Source: Liolophura sinensis (Eukaryota; Mollusca; Polyplacophora; Chitonida; Chitonidae). Taken from it: DNA of 44,897 nucleotides. Positions 10,867-22,980 of the stretch are shown here, in pieces; positions within the stretch are counted from its first letter, which is position 1, and the number at the start of each line of letters is the position of its first letter. The notes under the pieces were generated by a model. It did not search any database, was not told the origin of the DNA, and saw nothing but the letters and a program-made list of their open reading frames with translations. The DNA lies in NCBI RefSeq assembly GCF_032854445.1, contig NW_027018301.1, forward strand, positions 1 to 44,897, read 5' to 3'. Position numbers and translations under genes: made by a program.

Positions 10867-11084
10867 GTAAGTGGATTCCTGCATCCATAAAAATGTGGCT
10901 TGCTCTTGTACAAGAGAAATTGCCTTATCGCAAACTGTCATGATTTGGATACGGATGGTGTTTACAGTCGCGAACAAATGGATGTAACATGCAGTTTGTG
11001 CAAATCTGATCAAATTCCTAGTCATAGAAAGGTAGGGAACATTGTATAGATGTAAGAGGCTGGACATGGACTCCGTTACGATCT

Positions 11085-11548
11085 GCATAAAGAGTAAAGA
11101 CACATGTTTAAAGATCCGAGGAAGGACAAATAAGTTGTAATGGTCCGAGTGAAGACAAATATGTTGCAATGGTCCAGGTAGATGCAAATAGGTTGTAATG
11201 GTCCTAGTAAAGACATATGGGTTGCAATGACCCCAGTAAAGACAAATAGGTTATGTGATGACACTGTCAAGAAAATAGGTTGTATAATGATGCGCGCCCA
11301 GACCATTAGGTTGTAATGGCTGCAGTAAAGACAAATAGGTTGTATAATGCTACGGGCCAAGACAATTAAGTTGTAATGGTCGCAGTAAAGATAATTAGGT
11401 TGTATAATGCTACGGGCCAAAGCAAATAGGCTGTAATGCCCCGGGTGGAGAGGCAAAAATGTGGTAATGGCCCGAGTAAAGACATACGTTGCAATGGCCA
11501 AAGTAAAGACAGATAGGTTGCAGTGATCCGGGTAGAGGCTAATAGATT
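11085..11548. repeat. Minisatellite, ~24-36 bp units in ~58-bp pairs
   Basis: Repeated 'agtaaagacaaataggttgt' blocks alternate with 'aatggtccgagtaaagaca' and 'ataatgctacgggccaagac' variants about 18 times. The minus-strand ORFs (148 and 181 codons) across it are produced by the repeat and show no protein family. Confidence 0.85.
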
Positions 11549-13658
11549 TGCGAAACATTCGCTTGACCGCCATTGTGTGACTGAAGATATTCTTGTGAAT
11601 GATTACGTGTATAGAGAACACCGATTAGCTAAGGTTTTTGCAACATAGTCAATAAGCTACCGTAGTTTTAAAGTGTACTTACTGGTAATTGTTTTCTCTA
11701 CAGTCTTTATGTATATGATGGCGCAATGTGGCAAGTTTAACGGGTGTGACTTGCTCCAAAACGGAGACGAATCACAGTCCTTGTTCATACACCAGATCGC
11801 TGTGAGAAAGGGCCGGTTTTATATTTATACTTACATGTACCATGTAGGGCGATTACTTTAGATCTGAATTAACTGCTTTATTCAATCACATGCATAGTGG
11901 ATTAGGCGTAACTAAATTAGTGACCCATCGGCTTATAGATCCTTAACAACGTGTAAACACAGTGCATGGAGAATGAGAGCTGACATGGTCGGGTCGGTGG
12001 TGGGGCGATTAGCTCAAGGTGCATATACGCATGTAGACCGTCTGATTCTGACGAAAGCTATACGCCACAACCACACAGTATAGGCCCAATATAAATACAC
12101 GGTTTGAAATACTGCATGCATATTACACACAACAGACAACCTCAGACAAGACCATGCATACAACAGACGATATGCTGTAAACATTCGCCGACAAAAGAAC
12201 AATTTTTTACGGTAATACAGGTCATAAAATATGACTTTCCATGCTGAATCGTACACTTTTCCAGTAGGATATCATCCTACCTTACAAGCAAACCTGAACA
12301 CACCTTTTTAGCATCAAGAGAACTCTCAAAATCTGAAAAAAGTAGCTTAGTCAGAAGCAAACTTTCAGATAACATGCTAAGAGTACATGTATTTAGGATT
12401 GTCACACGCGAGGCCACTCAACCATTTTATATCAATGGCCGAATGGCTTGGTTAACAGAGATGAGTCATATAAACTATCTCAAAAATATATTCATGTATA
12501 TCCAGTCGACTCATTTGGGATAAAAGTCACGCTTGTCACGGTCTAGCTGCCCATGTCCAATGAGGTCGCGGACTCGATTCTAGATCTTGGCGGTTCCAAA
12601 ATATTGACCATGCAGTGGGCATGCAGTTGTGTGCAGCGTTATACATAAGCCTGCGTAATTGATCATGCTGTTCCTTAAGTCTACTGACCTACTGACATCT
12701 CAAGTGGAGCTGCTGCTATGGACACCTATTTATGCTAAACACGCCTTTTTTACTCCAGGAATAACTTTCTCGGTTTATATATAGTCTATCCGTATTTTAA
12801 TATTTCCCTTATCAACGCTAGCCTATCCGTATATTAATATATATCTTATCAACATATATATCCTTACAAGGTCCTTGCGCACAGGAATGACGAACTCCCC
12901 TTCACCTCTCCCCATAACCCACCTCTAACCATAATGGCCATGAGACGCCACCAATACCGACATTGTGAATATATGTGTTATGACCAGTTTTAAGAATTAG
13001 AGGTACACACTTTTTGTACAGCGAATTGTTCACGACTTATAGTAGGCCTGCAGCAAATAGAATTCAAGCCAACCTTGAAATGTAAACAGTCGTTCTGGCG
13101 AGCCCTTTATGTCTTGTAGCGATATGAAGCAGAGCGTATCCTGTCAATATCATACTGGAAAGGGCGCCCTGTCACAGTCGGCGTGATTGTCACAGTTTAC
13201 TGAACATCGGCCAACAATGGGGGTTTTGAGTTCGAATCACCGTCTAGGTGGCCTGGCCCTGACCTTATGCATGGAAGAGTGAATTTAGAGTTGTAGTAGA
13301 TGTGTGAAGGTCACCGCCTTGATGAAACCCGTTGATGTTGTTGAACACTGTTGCTGTTTTGTACCAGCTTTGGGTGAACCATTAGTTCATAGATAAATAA
13401 CCTCCTTTCTTCCCACTTGTCCACTCTGTAGCCTACAACTGTACTGCTCTGTAACTGTATTATTAATGTCATAACGTGGATATGAATTTCATAACACGGT
13501 TTAGTTGGCATTGTCTATAGGCTACAATCGCTGCATGCTTGTCCAATGACCAAAGCGATCAGAATTTGTTCAGTTTGAATTCATTTCTAAGATCATGTTG
13601 GTCTTACTGCTATTACAATGTGTAAACGTACTTAAGCAGTTATATGCGTTTGGGTTTA
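11549..13658. other. Unassigned intergenic sequence
   Basis: About 2.1 kb in which I see no supported exon, RNA gene or known repeat. The small ORFs at 11673-11861 and 12014-12256 lack domains and splice context. Confidence 0.5.
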
Positions 13659-13800
13659 CATTTATTTATTTATTTATTTATTTATTTATTTCATTGTTTT
13701 TTTTACGCCGTACTTAAGAATATTTCACTTATACGACGGCGGCCAGTATTATAGTCAGAGGAAACAGGGCAGTGCACGGCAGAAACCCACGACCATCTGG
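13659..13800 (-). mobile_element. SINE-A fragment (tail and central domain only)
   Basis: An (ATTT)n tail, then 'acgccgtacttaagaatatt', 'acttatacgacggcggccag' and a partial central domain ending at 'cccacgaccatctgg'. The tRNA-like head is absent. Confidence 0.85.
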
Positions 13801-14767
13801 GATTGATTGATGAACCGTGGTGTTGTTAGCCATACGACAAAACAGCCTGTTCAGGTTATTATATACATCAAAATCGTCTTGCACGTATGAAAAAGAGACT
13901 CTTGCGGGACGTTGACCGTGAACTTATGAGACAAGATAAATGTATGCCTATATGTATCAAAAGATCAGAGTCTAAATAGCCTCGAAAAAAGCGAGCAAAT
14001 TAGGTTGACTCACTGGCTTCGCTAATGAAATGATTTCAGAGTATCGTATGTGTTGTCTGGGTGTATATTATTGGTCGTGCTTTAGAAAACTGGGAATCTC
14101 TCCCAGTTACTTTTCTTTTTATCAATGTAGTCTTTTTATTCTCACTTTTCCCTACATGTATCGCTCTCCTGCTAATTACAATTTGACAGAACAGCCCGTG
14201 GAGCCTAGGGGTATGGCGCGTATTAAGTAGTTCAGATCCTATGGGTTTGATTAGCTATTGTCTTGTGCACACACGTGTGTAGTGTGTGCTTTAGTTACAT
14301 GTATATACACTACAGTTGGTATCGCGTGCTATATAACAAACCTATACACACACACACACACACGTATATGCCGACGAAAGGGAGGTGAGCTGTTTGATGG
14401 CAGTTACTTGTATTTTTTTAATGTAACGCATTAAGCCGGACACAGCCACCGAAACTGAACTTACATGACTTCATTTTCAGTGTTAACTTCTGCTACAGTT
14501 TCCTGAGCCAGATATTATTAGGTCTACCCACTTATCTATACGGATAACGTGTAAATAGGCTAATGCATCCTGAACGATAAGGTCTACATCGCCTTATTTA
14601 GCTGACTGTGACAGTACACGCCCCCCTAGGCCACTGTTTTTTTTTTATAAAGACAACCAGTCTTGTTGACTCAGCTAGAAAGGTCTCAAGATTTCACAGC
14701 CGACGAATTACGGTGGTTATGGGTGATGAATGGCTGTGAATGAATGACTATGTGTGTATGTATATGT
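13801..14767. other. Unassigned intergenic sequence with (CA)n
   Basis: A short (CA)n microsatellite lies at 14346-14363. No exon or repeat family was recognised otherwise. Confidence 0.5.
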
Positions 14768-15362
14768 GTGAGTGAGTGAGTGAGTGCTTGGGATTTAATG
14801 TCGTAATTAACCATTTTTCAGTCATATATATGACGACGAAGAAGTCCTTAAAGTGCATGCAATGTGTATCCTTTTTGCAGGACGGATTTCCACCGCTCTT
14901 TTATGTAGTGCTGCAACATTGAGACGATTTACCGTGTGAGTGAGTGGGTGCTTGGGGTTTAACGTCGTACTTAAAAATTTTTCAGTCATATGATGACGAA
15001 GGAATCCTTAGAGTGCATGTGATGTTAGGAGGGATTGCAAGAGGGATTTCCACCGCTCTTTTATCTAGTGCTGCTTCACCGAAGGCAAGTGAGGCTCCCC
15101 GCCCGAGCCATTATACTGATACGGGTCAACCAGTCGTTGCACTATCCCCTTCATGCTGAACGCCAAACGAGGAAGTTACAACTTCCTCTTTTAAGGTCTT
15201 AGGTGTGACTCGACCCAGGATTGACCATGGATCTACCGCTTCCGAAGCGGATGCTCTACCAACTATGCCCTCCTTGCCAGTAGGACACCGAAGGCAAGTA
15301 AGCTCCCCCGACTGAGCCTTTATACCGATACGGGTCAACCTGTCGTTGCACTATTCCCTTCC
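14768..15362 (-). mobile_element. Outer SINE-B, split by a second SINE-B
   Basis: The left part (14768-14934) runs from the (GTGA)n tail to 'gagacgatttaccg'. The right part (15287-15362) resumes at 'accgaaggcaagtaagct' and continues to 'gttgcactattccc', truncated before the tRNA head. Joining the two matches the uninterrupted copy at 2428-2791. The gap is filled by another SINE-B in the same orientation. Confidence 0.8.
14935..15286 (-). mobile_element. Inner SINE-B, full length
   Basis: About 350 bp from a GTGAGTGAGTGG tail to a tRNA-like head (complement of 'gctctaccaactatgccctc', an eroded A-box). It sits inside the outer copy with at least ACCG duplicated at both edges (14931-14934 and 15287-15290). 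It is therefore younger than its host. Confidence 0.82.
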
Positions 15363-15474
15363 GGACTGAGTGGATCTACATCCCCTCCCCCCCCCCAAGC
15401 GGTGTGTGCGTGTGTGCGCCTGTCTGTATGTATGTGTGTATGCATGTATGTGTATGTATATGCTTGGCGCCAGC

Positions 15475-15706
15475 TGAGGTAGGAGGAGTCCCGATATTAC
15501 AGCGATAAAACCACAAGCGAGATGACCGTACATCAGTAAGGTTGAACTGTAATTTCGTCCACAATGCACAATACCAAACGCAGTCCAACAACACAAGAAG
15601 AAGAGAGCAAAAACTGGCCAGAGCGCCCCTCTTGCTGGCAGGGTGGACAATTCTGCACACACACTGACATGTAACCTGAACTACATAACCATAATACTTT
15701 GGCGCA
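15475..15706 (-). repeat. 3' LTR (left copy)
   Basis: 232 bp, direct repeat of 20100-20337. In element orientation it begins TGCGCC and ends CCTCA, so it has TG...CA termini. The inner edge abuts a purine-rich tract (complement of 15707-15720, GATAAAAAAGTAGT), the likely polypurine tract. Confidence 0.9.
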
Positions 15707-15930
15707 ACTACTTTTTTATCTCTGATAAAGAGATTAGAGTCTGCCACTCTTGAGAACACATGAAGGAGATTAACAGCGCGAAACACACAGAAGGCAGACT
15801 GAAATTAAATGAAAGTCACTACAACTGCAGAGTAAAAGTCAGAAAGTTAGGAGGCATAAACCAGTGGTGAATGAAACTAAATAATAGTACAAACAATCTC
15901 TGAAACATGATAGCAAAAATGTATGGTACT

Positions 15931-16701
15931 TTAATCAACGACAAAGTCATCTAGATGTTTTGGGCGGGATCGCTGACGTGTAGATCTACGGGGTGTTGTG
16001 GGGTCTTTGTTGGCAGGTGGAAATACCGAAACGAAATCAGGGCTTTTGACCGATCTGGGCTCCTGCTGAGGAGAATGATTTGAGGCGTTTTCCAAATGTG
16101 CCATAACATCAGATGTGGACAACGCAGCAGGTATTTGGGGTAGACCTGGAGTCGGAAAAGGCCCTGTAGAATCTTCTTCCTCCGAGAAGTCTGTAGTAGT
16201 CCATGTGCTATGAGATTGCAGATAGGAACACTGTGGTACAGTAAAGTACTTTGACTTCTTGACACGATATGTCTATGATCTGAGTTGAGAACCAGCAAAC
16301 TTCCGTACATTGCACCAGTCGCCGTCCACGGAGGCAACGAGATATCGATCGCGGGACTTGGATTTATTGCGATCGGAACAGAGGTATATCAGGTCGCCGA
16401 TTTTTATGGTTGGTGTATCAGGCATGATTCCGGACGGAGCCTTGGCTGTCTCAATGTATGGGTGGTTTTTGATACGGTCTGCATGTTGGTTCAGAATGAG
16501 TTTGCGATCGGTTACTGGAATTGGAATGTTAGTGTATTGGTCCCTCTGGAGCAACATTTTACGTGCTGATAGTCCTCGGCTTCTGGTTCTAGAGTTGAGG
16601 CGAGCAGTAGCGATGGACAGTTGTAATTGGGTTACCATACCACCTAACGGATCTTGGCGCAGAAGCTCTGACTGCAATTCCTGGATGGTTTTTTCTGCCA
16701 A
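15931..16701 (-). pseudogene. Pol C-terminal region (integrase C-terminal domain and tail), broken
   Basis: The minus-strand frame covers the end of the integrase and its C-terminal extension. It contains a basic/hydrophobic stretch (IKIGDLIYLCSD, then RDRYLVASVDGDW) typical of a retroelement integrase C-terminal domain. It finishes with a basic terminus (STRQRSRPKHLDDF) of the kind seen at the end of Ty3/gypsy polyproteins. A TAG at 16273-16275 interrupts an otherwise continuous frame, and a frameshift near 16700 separates it from the catalytic core. Confidence 0.8.
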
Positions 16702-17211
16702 GGGTTTCTATTAATATTTTCACTCTGCCAAGCTCGATGGTTATTCTGTGTTTCTGTAGCAGTTCATCATTGGCAAGGGACTTAAAGCCTGGTGCATTGT
16801 CTGTCTTAAAAACTTCTGGAGGCCCATGAAGTAGTCGTAATTCGACACATAGGCGAAGAAGGGCATCCCGTATAGTCCCGTGTTTCTCATCGTCCAAAAG
16901 TGCTGTACAGGTAAAACATGTCACAGATTCTCGGAGAACCAGGATGAGTTGTCGCTCCCTTTTCAGTACGTCAGTAGAAATGAGAGGCCGATTCCATCTG
17001 GCGGATCCTCAGTAGTCTGTTGCACGATCTGATGTGGTATCTTCTTCAGTGAGGGACAGTGATGACAGGCGACAGACACCCTTTCCACAGCTTTATCCAT
17101 ATCTAAAGCGAAATAGTGTCGCCGCATTACAAGCTTCAGCTGATGGCATGAAAGGTGATCGAGTCGAATGTGTAGTGAGGTCAGCAATCCATCCAAAATC
17201 TGTCGTGGCAC
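16702..17211 (-). pseudogene. Integrase zinc-binding and core domain remnants
   Basis: The upstream piece (16963-17211) carries an HHCC-type zinc-binding pattern, with two histidines five apart in HIRLDH and C-x2-C in ACHHC. The downstream piece (16702-16924) has the second catalytic aspartate in [14 protein letters not shown] frameshift or small deletion near 16930-16965 removes the region expected to hold the first catalytic aspartate, and another near 16700 precedes the expected glutamate. The domain is inactive as it stands. Confidence 0.8.
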
Positions 17212-17328
17212 TACAATGCATTCCCGGTCTGGTGCAAATGGGTCGCTGCGGCGGGTAACAAGAAGACCATCTTTAGCAATAGTGACGGTGTTTAGGTATC
17301 GCTCTACGTGTTTAAAGTCGGTGGACTT

Positions 17329-17839
17329 CTAAGAGGGGCGGGTGCTTTGTTTGAGATGGGCATGGGCACGACGTAGATCAGTGCATTTAGACTGGAGGGG
17401 AAGCCATGCGGAGCGAGTTGTGAAAGACAGTTTAGTTATGCCACTGAGAATGGACAGAAATGTTGACACCCTTGGACTGACAGAAAACTCGCCACGACAT
17501 AGTTTCTCGATGGCTTGGACACAGGGCTTACTGTCCGTAAGAATGCAGGCCTTGTGGGAGGATTGCACTATGTATGGATGAAAGTGCAATGGACAGTGCT
17601 TCAACTTCACATGGGAGCCACGTCATCTGTCGTCCGCGAAGTTTCGCATTGAAGAATGCCGCAAGATGTTGCCCACCACTGCGGGTTACATACAGAGTAG
17701 CTCCGATGCCATGTCTTTCGACGGATCCGTCTGTGACGATCCATAGTTGAGCCTCTGGGCGGGGCAGAACAATGGCTTTATTAGTGGATAGGGCCTGTTG
17801 GGCTGAGTGAAAAGCCTGGAGTTGTTCATCAGACCACAA
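17329..17839 (-). pseudogene. RNase H domain remnant
   Basis: Two overlapping minus-strand frames carry the RNase H signature residues: Asp in [12 protein letters not shown], Glu in [10 protein letters not shown] and Asp in [13 protein letters not shown] frameshift near 17580 splits them, and another near 17850 separates the domain from the reverse transcriptase. Confidence 0.8.
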
Positions 17840-17859
17840 GAGTTTGTCGTTTGTTTGAC

Positions 17860-18546
17860 GTCCAGCGGTGAGAGGTCCAACGGAGACAAGAAGCTAGAAC
17901 AGCGTGGAATTACTCGAGCCAAGATCTTGGAGGCCCCCATAAATGAGCGTAAGCCATGAACAGTTGTCGGCACAGGACAAGACGTCAGGGCAGCAATACG
18001 GTGAGGGCTGGCGTGGATAGATCCCTCCCGCCATATCCAACCTAAGATGGAGACTGAGGAGGGGGCAATGGCTGCCTTGGGGGAGGACAGACGCAAACTG
18101 TTATTCTGTAGTGTTTGTAGTAGTCTTTCCAATATGGAGAGCAATTCCTCTGGTGTTTGGGTACTACAGTAAAGATCATCTGCTAGTTTAGCAACTGTGC
18201 CCTGCTCTAGAAAGTCTCCCAGAACTCTGCACATTAGCTCCTCTAAGGTAGTCTCCGAGCCTGGCATTCCCACTGCGGACCGTGCATAAACAAGGATGCC
18301 ACGAACCGGAGTAGCGACACTGCAATACTTCACTGAATCCTTAGAAAGAGGGATCTGGTAGACCGCACTTGAGAGATCGGTAGTTGTTACACACTTCCAA
18401 CGACCAATTTGGCGTAGGGTGGAATCCACGTCTGGCATAACAAAAGGTTGAGGCTTGTTATAACGACCCACGTCAGCAAAGGCTGTCACAAGACGGGAGC
18501 CACCACTTGGTCTCTTAACCAAAAATGAAGGATTCAGATTTTCCAC
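17860..18546 (-). pseudogene. Reverse transcriptase domain, partly intact
   Basis: A continuous minus-strand stretch of about 220 codons with recognisable reverse transcriptase motifs: the fingers segment ([12 protein letters not shown]), catalytic motif A ([14 protein letters not shown]), motif B ([13 protein letters not shown]) and motif C, where the box reads LADD instead of the usual YIDD/YVDD. Both catalytic aspartates of motif C are kept. Upstream (18547-18850) the frame is disrupted, although fragments such as NLGLVHPPQ suggest a continuation. Confidence 0.88.
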
Positions 18547-19032
18547 AGATATCCACGCCCCCTCGGGTCGTTGAAATACTCCGACTTCTTGTAACTTATC
18601 AAACTTGTTCTGAAGCTCGATAAGGTTGTCAGGGGAATAAAGGGGGAGGAGGCCTTTTTTGTGGAGGATGAACGAGACCCAGATTTACAACTGACTGGAA
18701 TGGGCCTGAGGCGCCGTCGTGGCCTATGGGTTCTCGATTAAAGGCATCATCGTAATTGACCTGTATATATAGGATATATAGGGACAGGATATTATTGGGG
18801 TCAATAACACTGCTGGATTGAAGTCTGAGCCCTGGGGATGATTTCCTCATCCCCTGAGGCTTCGGAAACGATAAATCTGTCCTTGTTCGTGTTTATGACA
18901 AAGAACAGTTCTGGGTTCAATGGACAGGTTAGGTACGCGTATCTTTCCTGATATGCTTGTTAACAGATGGGGTTCTGGCCACATATGAGCAGATTTGCTG
19001 TTGACAGGACTATCCCCACGGGGCTCTAGAGC

Positions 19033-19918
19033 CTACGAGCTGTCTGGATCCAATGTATCCGGCACGTCCAATTCTAAAAATTCACCCGGCCAAATTGTTG
19101 ACGGATGAGATGGGGCGCGAATCAAATGGGCACGGTGGATGATGTGAGTGGCCGGATGCAAGCTGGCGGAGCCATACCTATAGCTGGTACCGTCACTAAG
19201 TATGATCACACGCTTGGCTGGGCGAACGGCAATGTCATTGCGTTCCATGAATGGGGTTCCCGCGAGGGAATGGGGTTGTTTACACAGTGGGCATGATTTT
19301 TGGGTGCGAGGGTTAGCAGAGGCAAATTTATTCTTAAATGTACCTGTACGCATTACTTTGGTCTCCCCGTTGTTCTGATTTCATCAAGGAGGGAGGCAAG
19401 CGCCTGTGAAATTGTGTAGCATTGTGGTGTTAATGCCACGCAGTAGTCAATTATCTTCAACAAACGCCATAAGGCGTTGGTAGAGATCTTCTGGCCGTTC
19501 GTCTGGTTGTAGGTGAATAGAGGAGAAGTCCAGGAAATGTGCGCCTGACGACTGAAAGCCATAATGTAGGCGAATGGTTTGCCAGATATTGTCAATGGAG
19601 GTAGAGTTCTTGACAATGGTGTTCCGTGAAATAACTGGACAATAGTTGGCAATTTGTCCCAGGATCAGCTCAAGCATAGTAATCTTTTGCTCAGCTGTGC
19701 GGAGTTCTGCCTGTTCTACATGTTCACCGTCATCTTTGTAGCCATGCAGAGGGGACGCACGGTATTTTTTCCCCACTGAGCACCGAGGAGTAAAAACGGG
19801 GCGAAATTAGGGTCGAGTGACAAGGTGTACTGTAGATTATGTCTCCAATTTTTAAAGGAGTCACAGTCTCCTGCTTAGACAAACACCATTGTTTAGGTGC
19901 TCTGTGTGTGTTGGCCAT
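19033..19918 (-). pseudogene. gag remnant
   Basis: An ATG at 19918 starts [17 protein letters not shown], 182 nt inside the 5' LTR edge. The best capsid-like stretch lies in 19447-19776 (for example [13 protein letters not shown], then [12 protein letters not shown] near the end), in a different frame from the start, so a frameshift lies near 19780-19860. Further on (19033-19353) a CPLCK motif may be what is left of a nucleocapsid zinc finger. The whole is broken in at least three places. Confidence 0.7.
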
Positions 19919-20079
19919 GTTAGATAGAGTTATAGTTACTCACGATACACTTGAGTTGCTGACATCTGCTTTACCGAGGCTTTTGCAGAGTAGTTTTAGT
20001 CACGTATATGTGACAGTGTACATGTAATACCAGGAAGGACAGTCACTTAATAATTATCGGCTATCCGTGGGTTCGGAAA

Positions 20080-20097
20080 ACAGCCGCCACCACGCCA
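20080..20097 (-). other. Putative primer binding site
   Basis: In element orientation, two nucleotides after the 5' LTR ends in CA, the sequence reads TGGCGTGGTGGCGGCTG. It starts with TGG, the complement of a tRNA 3' CCA. I cannot name the primer tRNA. Confidence 0.5.
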
Positions 20098-20099
20098 TT

Positions 20100-20337
20100 T
20101 GAGGTAGGAGGAGTCCCGATATTACAGCTATAAAACCGCAAGCGAGATGACCGTGTATCAGTAAGGTTGAACTGTATTTTCGTCCACAATGCACAATACC
20201 AAATGCAGTCCAACAACACAAGAAGAAGAGAGCAAAAACTGTCCAGAGCGCCCCCACTCCCCCCTTGTAGGCAAGGTGGACAACTCTGCACACACACTGA
20301 TGTATAACCTGAACTGCATAACCATAATACTTTGGCG
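20100..20337 (-). repeat. 5' LTR (right copy)
   Basis: About 238 bp, roughly 94-95% identical by eye to 15475-15706. The main length difference is a C/T-rich indel near 20250-20262. The outer end reads CACGCC where the other LTR has TGCGCC, so the terminal TG is altered or the boundary is eroded. Short ORFs in both LTRs are not genes. Confidence 0.9.
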
Positions 20338-20385
20338 TGGTGTTTATGAATGATTAGGGCTTTAAGCTATGTTTATAGGGTGATA

Positions 20386-20480
20386 TGCTGTAGTGCGATT
20401 ACTGTACCTAATATCTGTAGTGTGATTACTGTACTTTTTGTCTGTAGTGTGATTACTGTACCTATTGTCTGTACGGTATA
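20386..20480. repeat. 27-28-bp tandem repeat, about 3.5 copies
   Basis: Units of 'ctgtagtgtgattactgtac' plus 7-8 nt begin at about 20387, 20415 and 20442. Confidence 0.85.
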
Positions 20481-22980
20481 TGTATGTTCAGTTACATTAG
20501 CATAAAAATGCACAATTGTTCAGTGTAGGCCTCCTCTTTGTATGTTTGACATAAAATGATTGCTTGCGTTAAACCTGTCATTCTTTCTCACATTTATATA
20601 AGAACACCTATGATTTAGTACTTACCAAATTTGCACAAAAAGAAGACGAAATATATGTCTACACGATATAGGGAAAAGGTATAGGGCAGATCTACCTGTT
20701 TACACGGGTGGTAGGCTTACACATTACTTCTAACTTCATTAAAGACCTAAAATTAAACTCGTGAGACGATAGTGATATTTTACAGACGGCGAGAACACAT
20801 AACCATTTCCTTTACCCCCCTCCCCCAAGGAAATTAGTCTTCGCTTTAGGTGTCCTATTTGTTTTGGCAACGATGGGAATCATAAAAACACAGATTTATA
20901 TTTACGTAAACCGCGGTTTCGCTGATTTCTGAGCCATTTAGCTCAGTGTTAGCCGAAGTATGACACAAAATATGAAACTATGCTGTTTTATTCATGCATA
21001 AACAGTATTAGGCCTCGTTTTACTATGTTAAAAATAATTCTCCCCGATGCGTAAATGCCACAGCAGATAGGTCTACAAAATAATCCGTGAAACCAATTCT
21101 CTTTTTGTGGGAATATGTCTCTTGGTCTTTAGTTGTTTCTCTAAAAGTTTTTTTTCTCAGAATGTGGAGAGGTTCTTTTTCTTTGACTTCATGTGAGAAA
21201 AAACATCGTTTTAACTGCCTTGTATGGAGCGATTTGCGCGGTATTACCATCTGTAGTGAGTCTGCCTTTTCTTCCGCAAACCCGTCACTACACCGATGGG
21301 AGGCTACTCCTTTTGGTCGAACGCCCATAGATTACCTCCCCTGCACCTGTCGTGATTTCAGAACCATTACATATTTAACATTTCTTAAGCGAAATATTTT
21401 TTAACTTTGTCAATGTTTCCACATTGTAATTAATTAAACGTTGTTGTAAAAGACCAGGTATACTCAACATCTCGGTTTGTTATTTAGCTTTTCTTCACAG
21501 GTTTCCAAAGTAGTAAATATCCGGCTGTGCTCTAAGATTCGGCCGAGTGATAACCTTGGCGGGTACGTGCAGATCTGTATGTAACCCTTCATTAAATAAA
21601 TAAATGTGAGAAGCGTCAGCTAAACAGCCAGGGACATAGCAGACTACGAGCAATAAACGATACGTCGCTTTTGACGTCAATGACCTCTGGTTGTTTACGT
21701 CATCTGAGTTCACCGGATGTCACTGAACGTGCTGGGGATAGGAAGTGTTTTAGAACATTGTTGGCGAAGCCATACACATACGATCTTATTTTAATTAGAT
21801 TTACGCCTATATATACACGGTTAAGCAGTTTCTACTTTTAGCGTTGATTTTACATTTGGTCATTGCAGAGAAATTCACTGGCCTCTGAATAAGATTAGGC
21901 TGAGATTATGCTAATGTGTTAGTACCCATAACAGCTTATATGCGACCTTATTTCTGACAACACCTGTCAAATACACACGCCGTAATTACTTTAACTGCAA
22001 CTGCAACTGCATGCTAGCATGATACACAACCTTCCTTCTTATCAAGATCACGCACGCATTGTTTGAATGTATCATATGGGGTTAATATGCAAAGTGTGTA
22101 TAGGCTACACACTACGCCTGGCTGATTGACGAGTGGCCTTTGAGCAGACTATATATGCAGTCAATAGTTGGTAGACCATATCACTTTACAAGTGATGATT
22201 CTACCACAGCAGTCATTTGGAGGACCCAGGTAGGTTTACCGTTGGCACAACTGTTCGGCAAGAGCGCATGGTATTCTACAACACCATCCTTATGCTTTTC
22301 CTGTAGGTTTATGTGGCTGTTGGTTGGAACATTGCCTTAAGGCCAACACAGCGACAGCCGTCTAAAATATGTTCAACTGTTCTGTCCTGTACATATTTAC
22401 ATGCCGGTCTTGCTTGAGAATTCACGTCATAGGATCTGTCAATTTCGGATCATGTCGACATGTGCTGCTAGTGAATTGTCAAATCCAGATAGTGGCCCTA
22501 ACATTGCTTTTTTAACTCAGCGGTCAACGTTCTATACTTTTTTCCACCATCATGAAAATCTCTCAATCCACACAGGATCTGCTAAAAAAACTCAACATAA
22601 GATTCAACAAAAACTGTGTGCAGAGGTTTTCGTGTTTGATCTTCCTGTACCACACACGCATGCGTCCTGAATGTGACTGTCCTGAATCACGATCAGGACA
22701 GTCACGAAAAGAGCAGAAGTCTACAGTGATACCTCATCTAAGAATTGGAAGCATAAATGGGTGACAGTAATTCCGGAAATAATGGAATCAAATGGATGTG
22801 CGAAGATCGCTGTAACATCAATGATCAAATAAAACATTTTCTGAAGATGACTATAGAATGCACATCGGACTCAAATATGGATTTTGAGTGTATCGCTATA
22901 TATTAAGAAATCAAAATATGGATTTGAGAACATATGGTAACAGGTGGAGGCCAAATAATGGATTATAAGAAGATCGCTAT
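20481..22980. other. Unassigned intergenic sequence
   Basis: About 2.5 kb without a supportable gene. ORFs at 21087-21404 (+), 21023-21328 (-), 21495-21713 (-) and 22401-22670 (+) have no recognised domain or splice structure. The one at 21495-21713 has a hydrophobic segment (YRLLLVVCYVPGCLA) but nothing else to support it. Confidence 0.45.

Larger units (their letters stand above)
15475..20337 (-). mobile_element. Degraded Ty3/gypsy-type LTR retrotransposon
   Basis: A 4.86-kb element on the minus strand with two direct LTRs, a primer-binding-site-like stretch, and gag then pol remains. The pol order is reverse transcriptase, RNase H, integrase, which is the order of Ty3/gypsy and not of Ty1/copia. 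Several frameshifts and at least one premature stop break the frame, so this copy cannot encode a full polyprotein. I could not identify a target site duplication or the D-S/T-G motif of the protease. By eye the LTRs differ at about a dozen positions plus one small indel, so the insertion is not recent. Confidence 0.9.

Noticed and set aside
11076-11621. 181-codon minus-strand ORF
   Set aside because: Translation of a degenerate minisatellite, hydrophobic by composition and not a membrane protein family.
15351-15786. ORFs overlapping the left LTR, with a matching pair at 20054-20297
   Set aside because: Both pairs are translations of the LTR itself. They are not separate genes.
21023-21404. 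Overlapping ORFs on both strands (101 and 105 codons)
   Set aside because: Neither translation resembles a known domain. Both strands being open in a GC-poor region is within chance.
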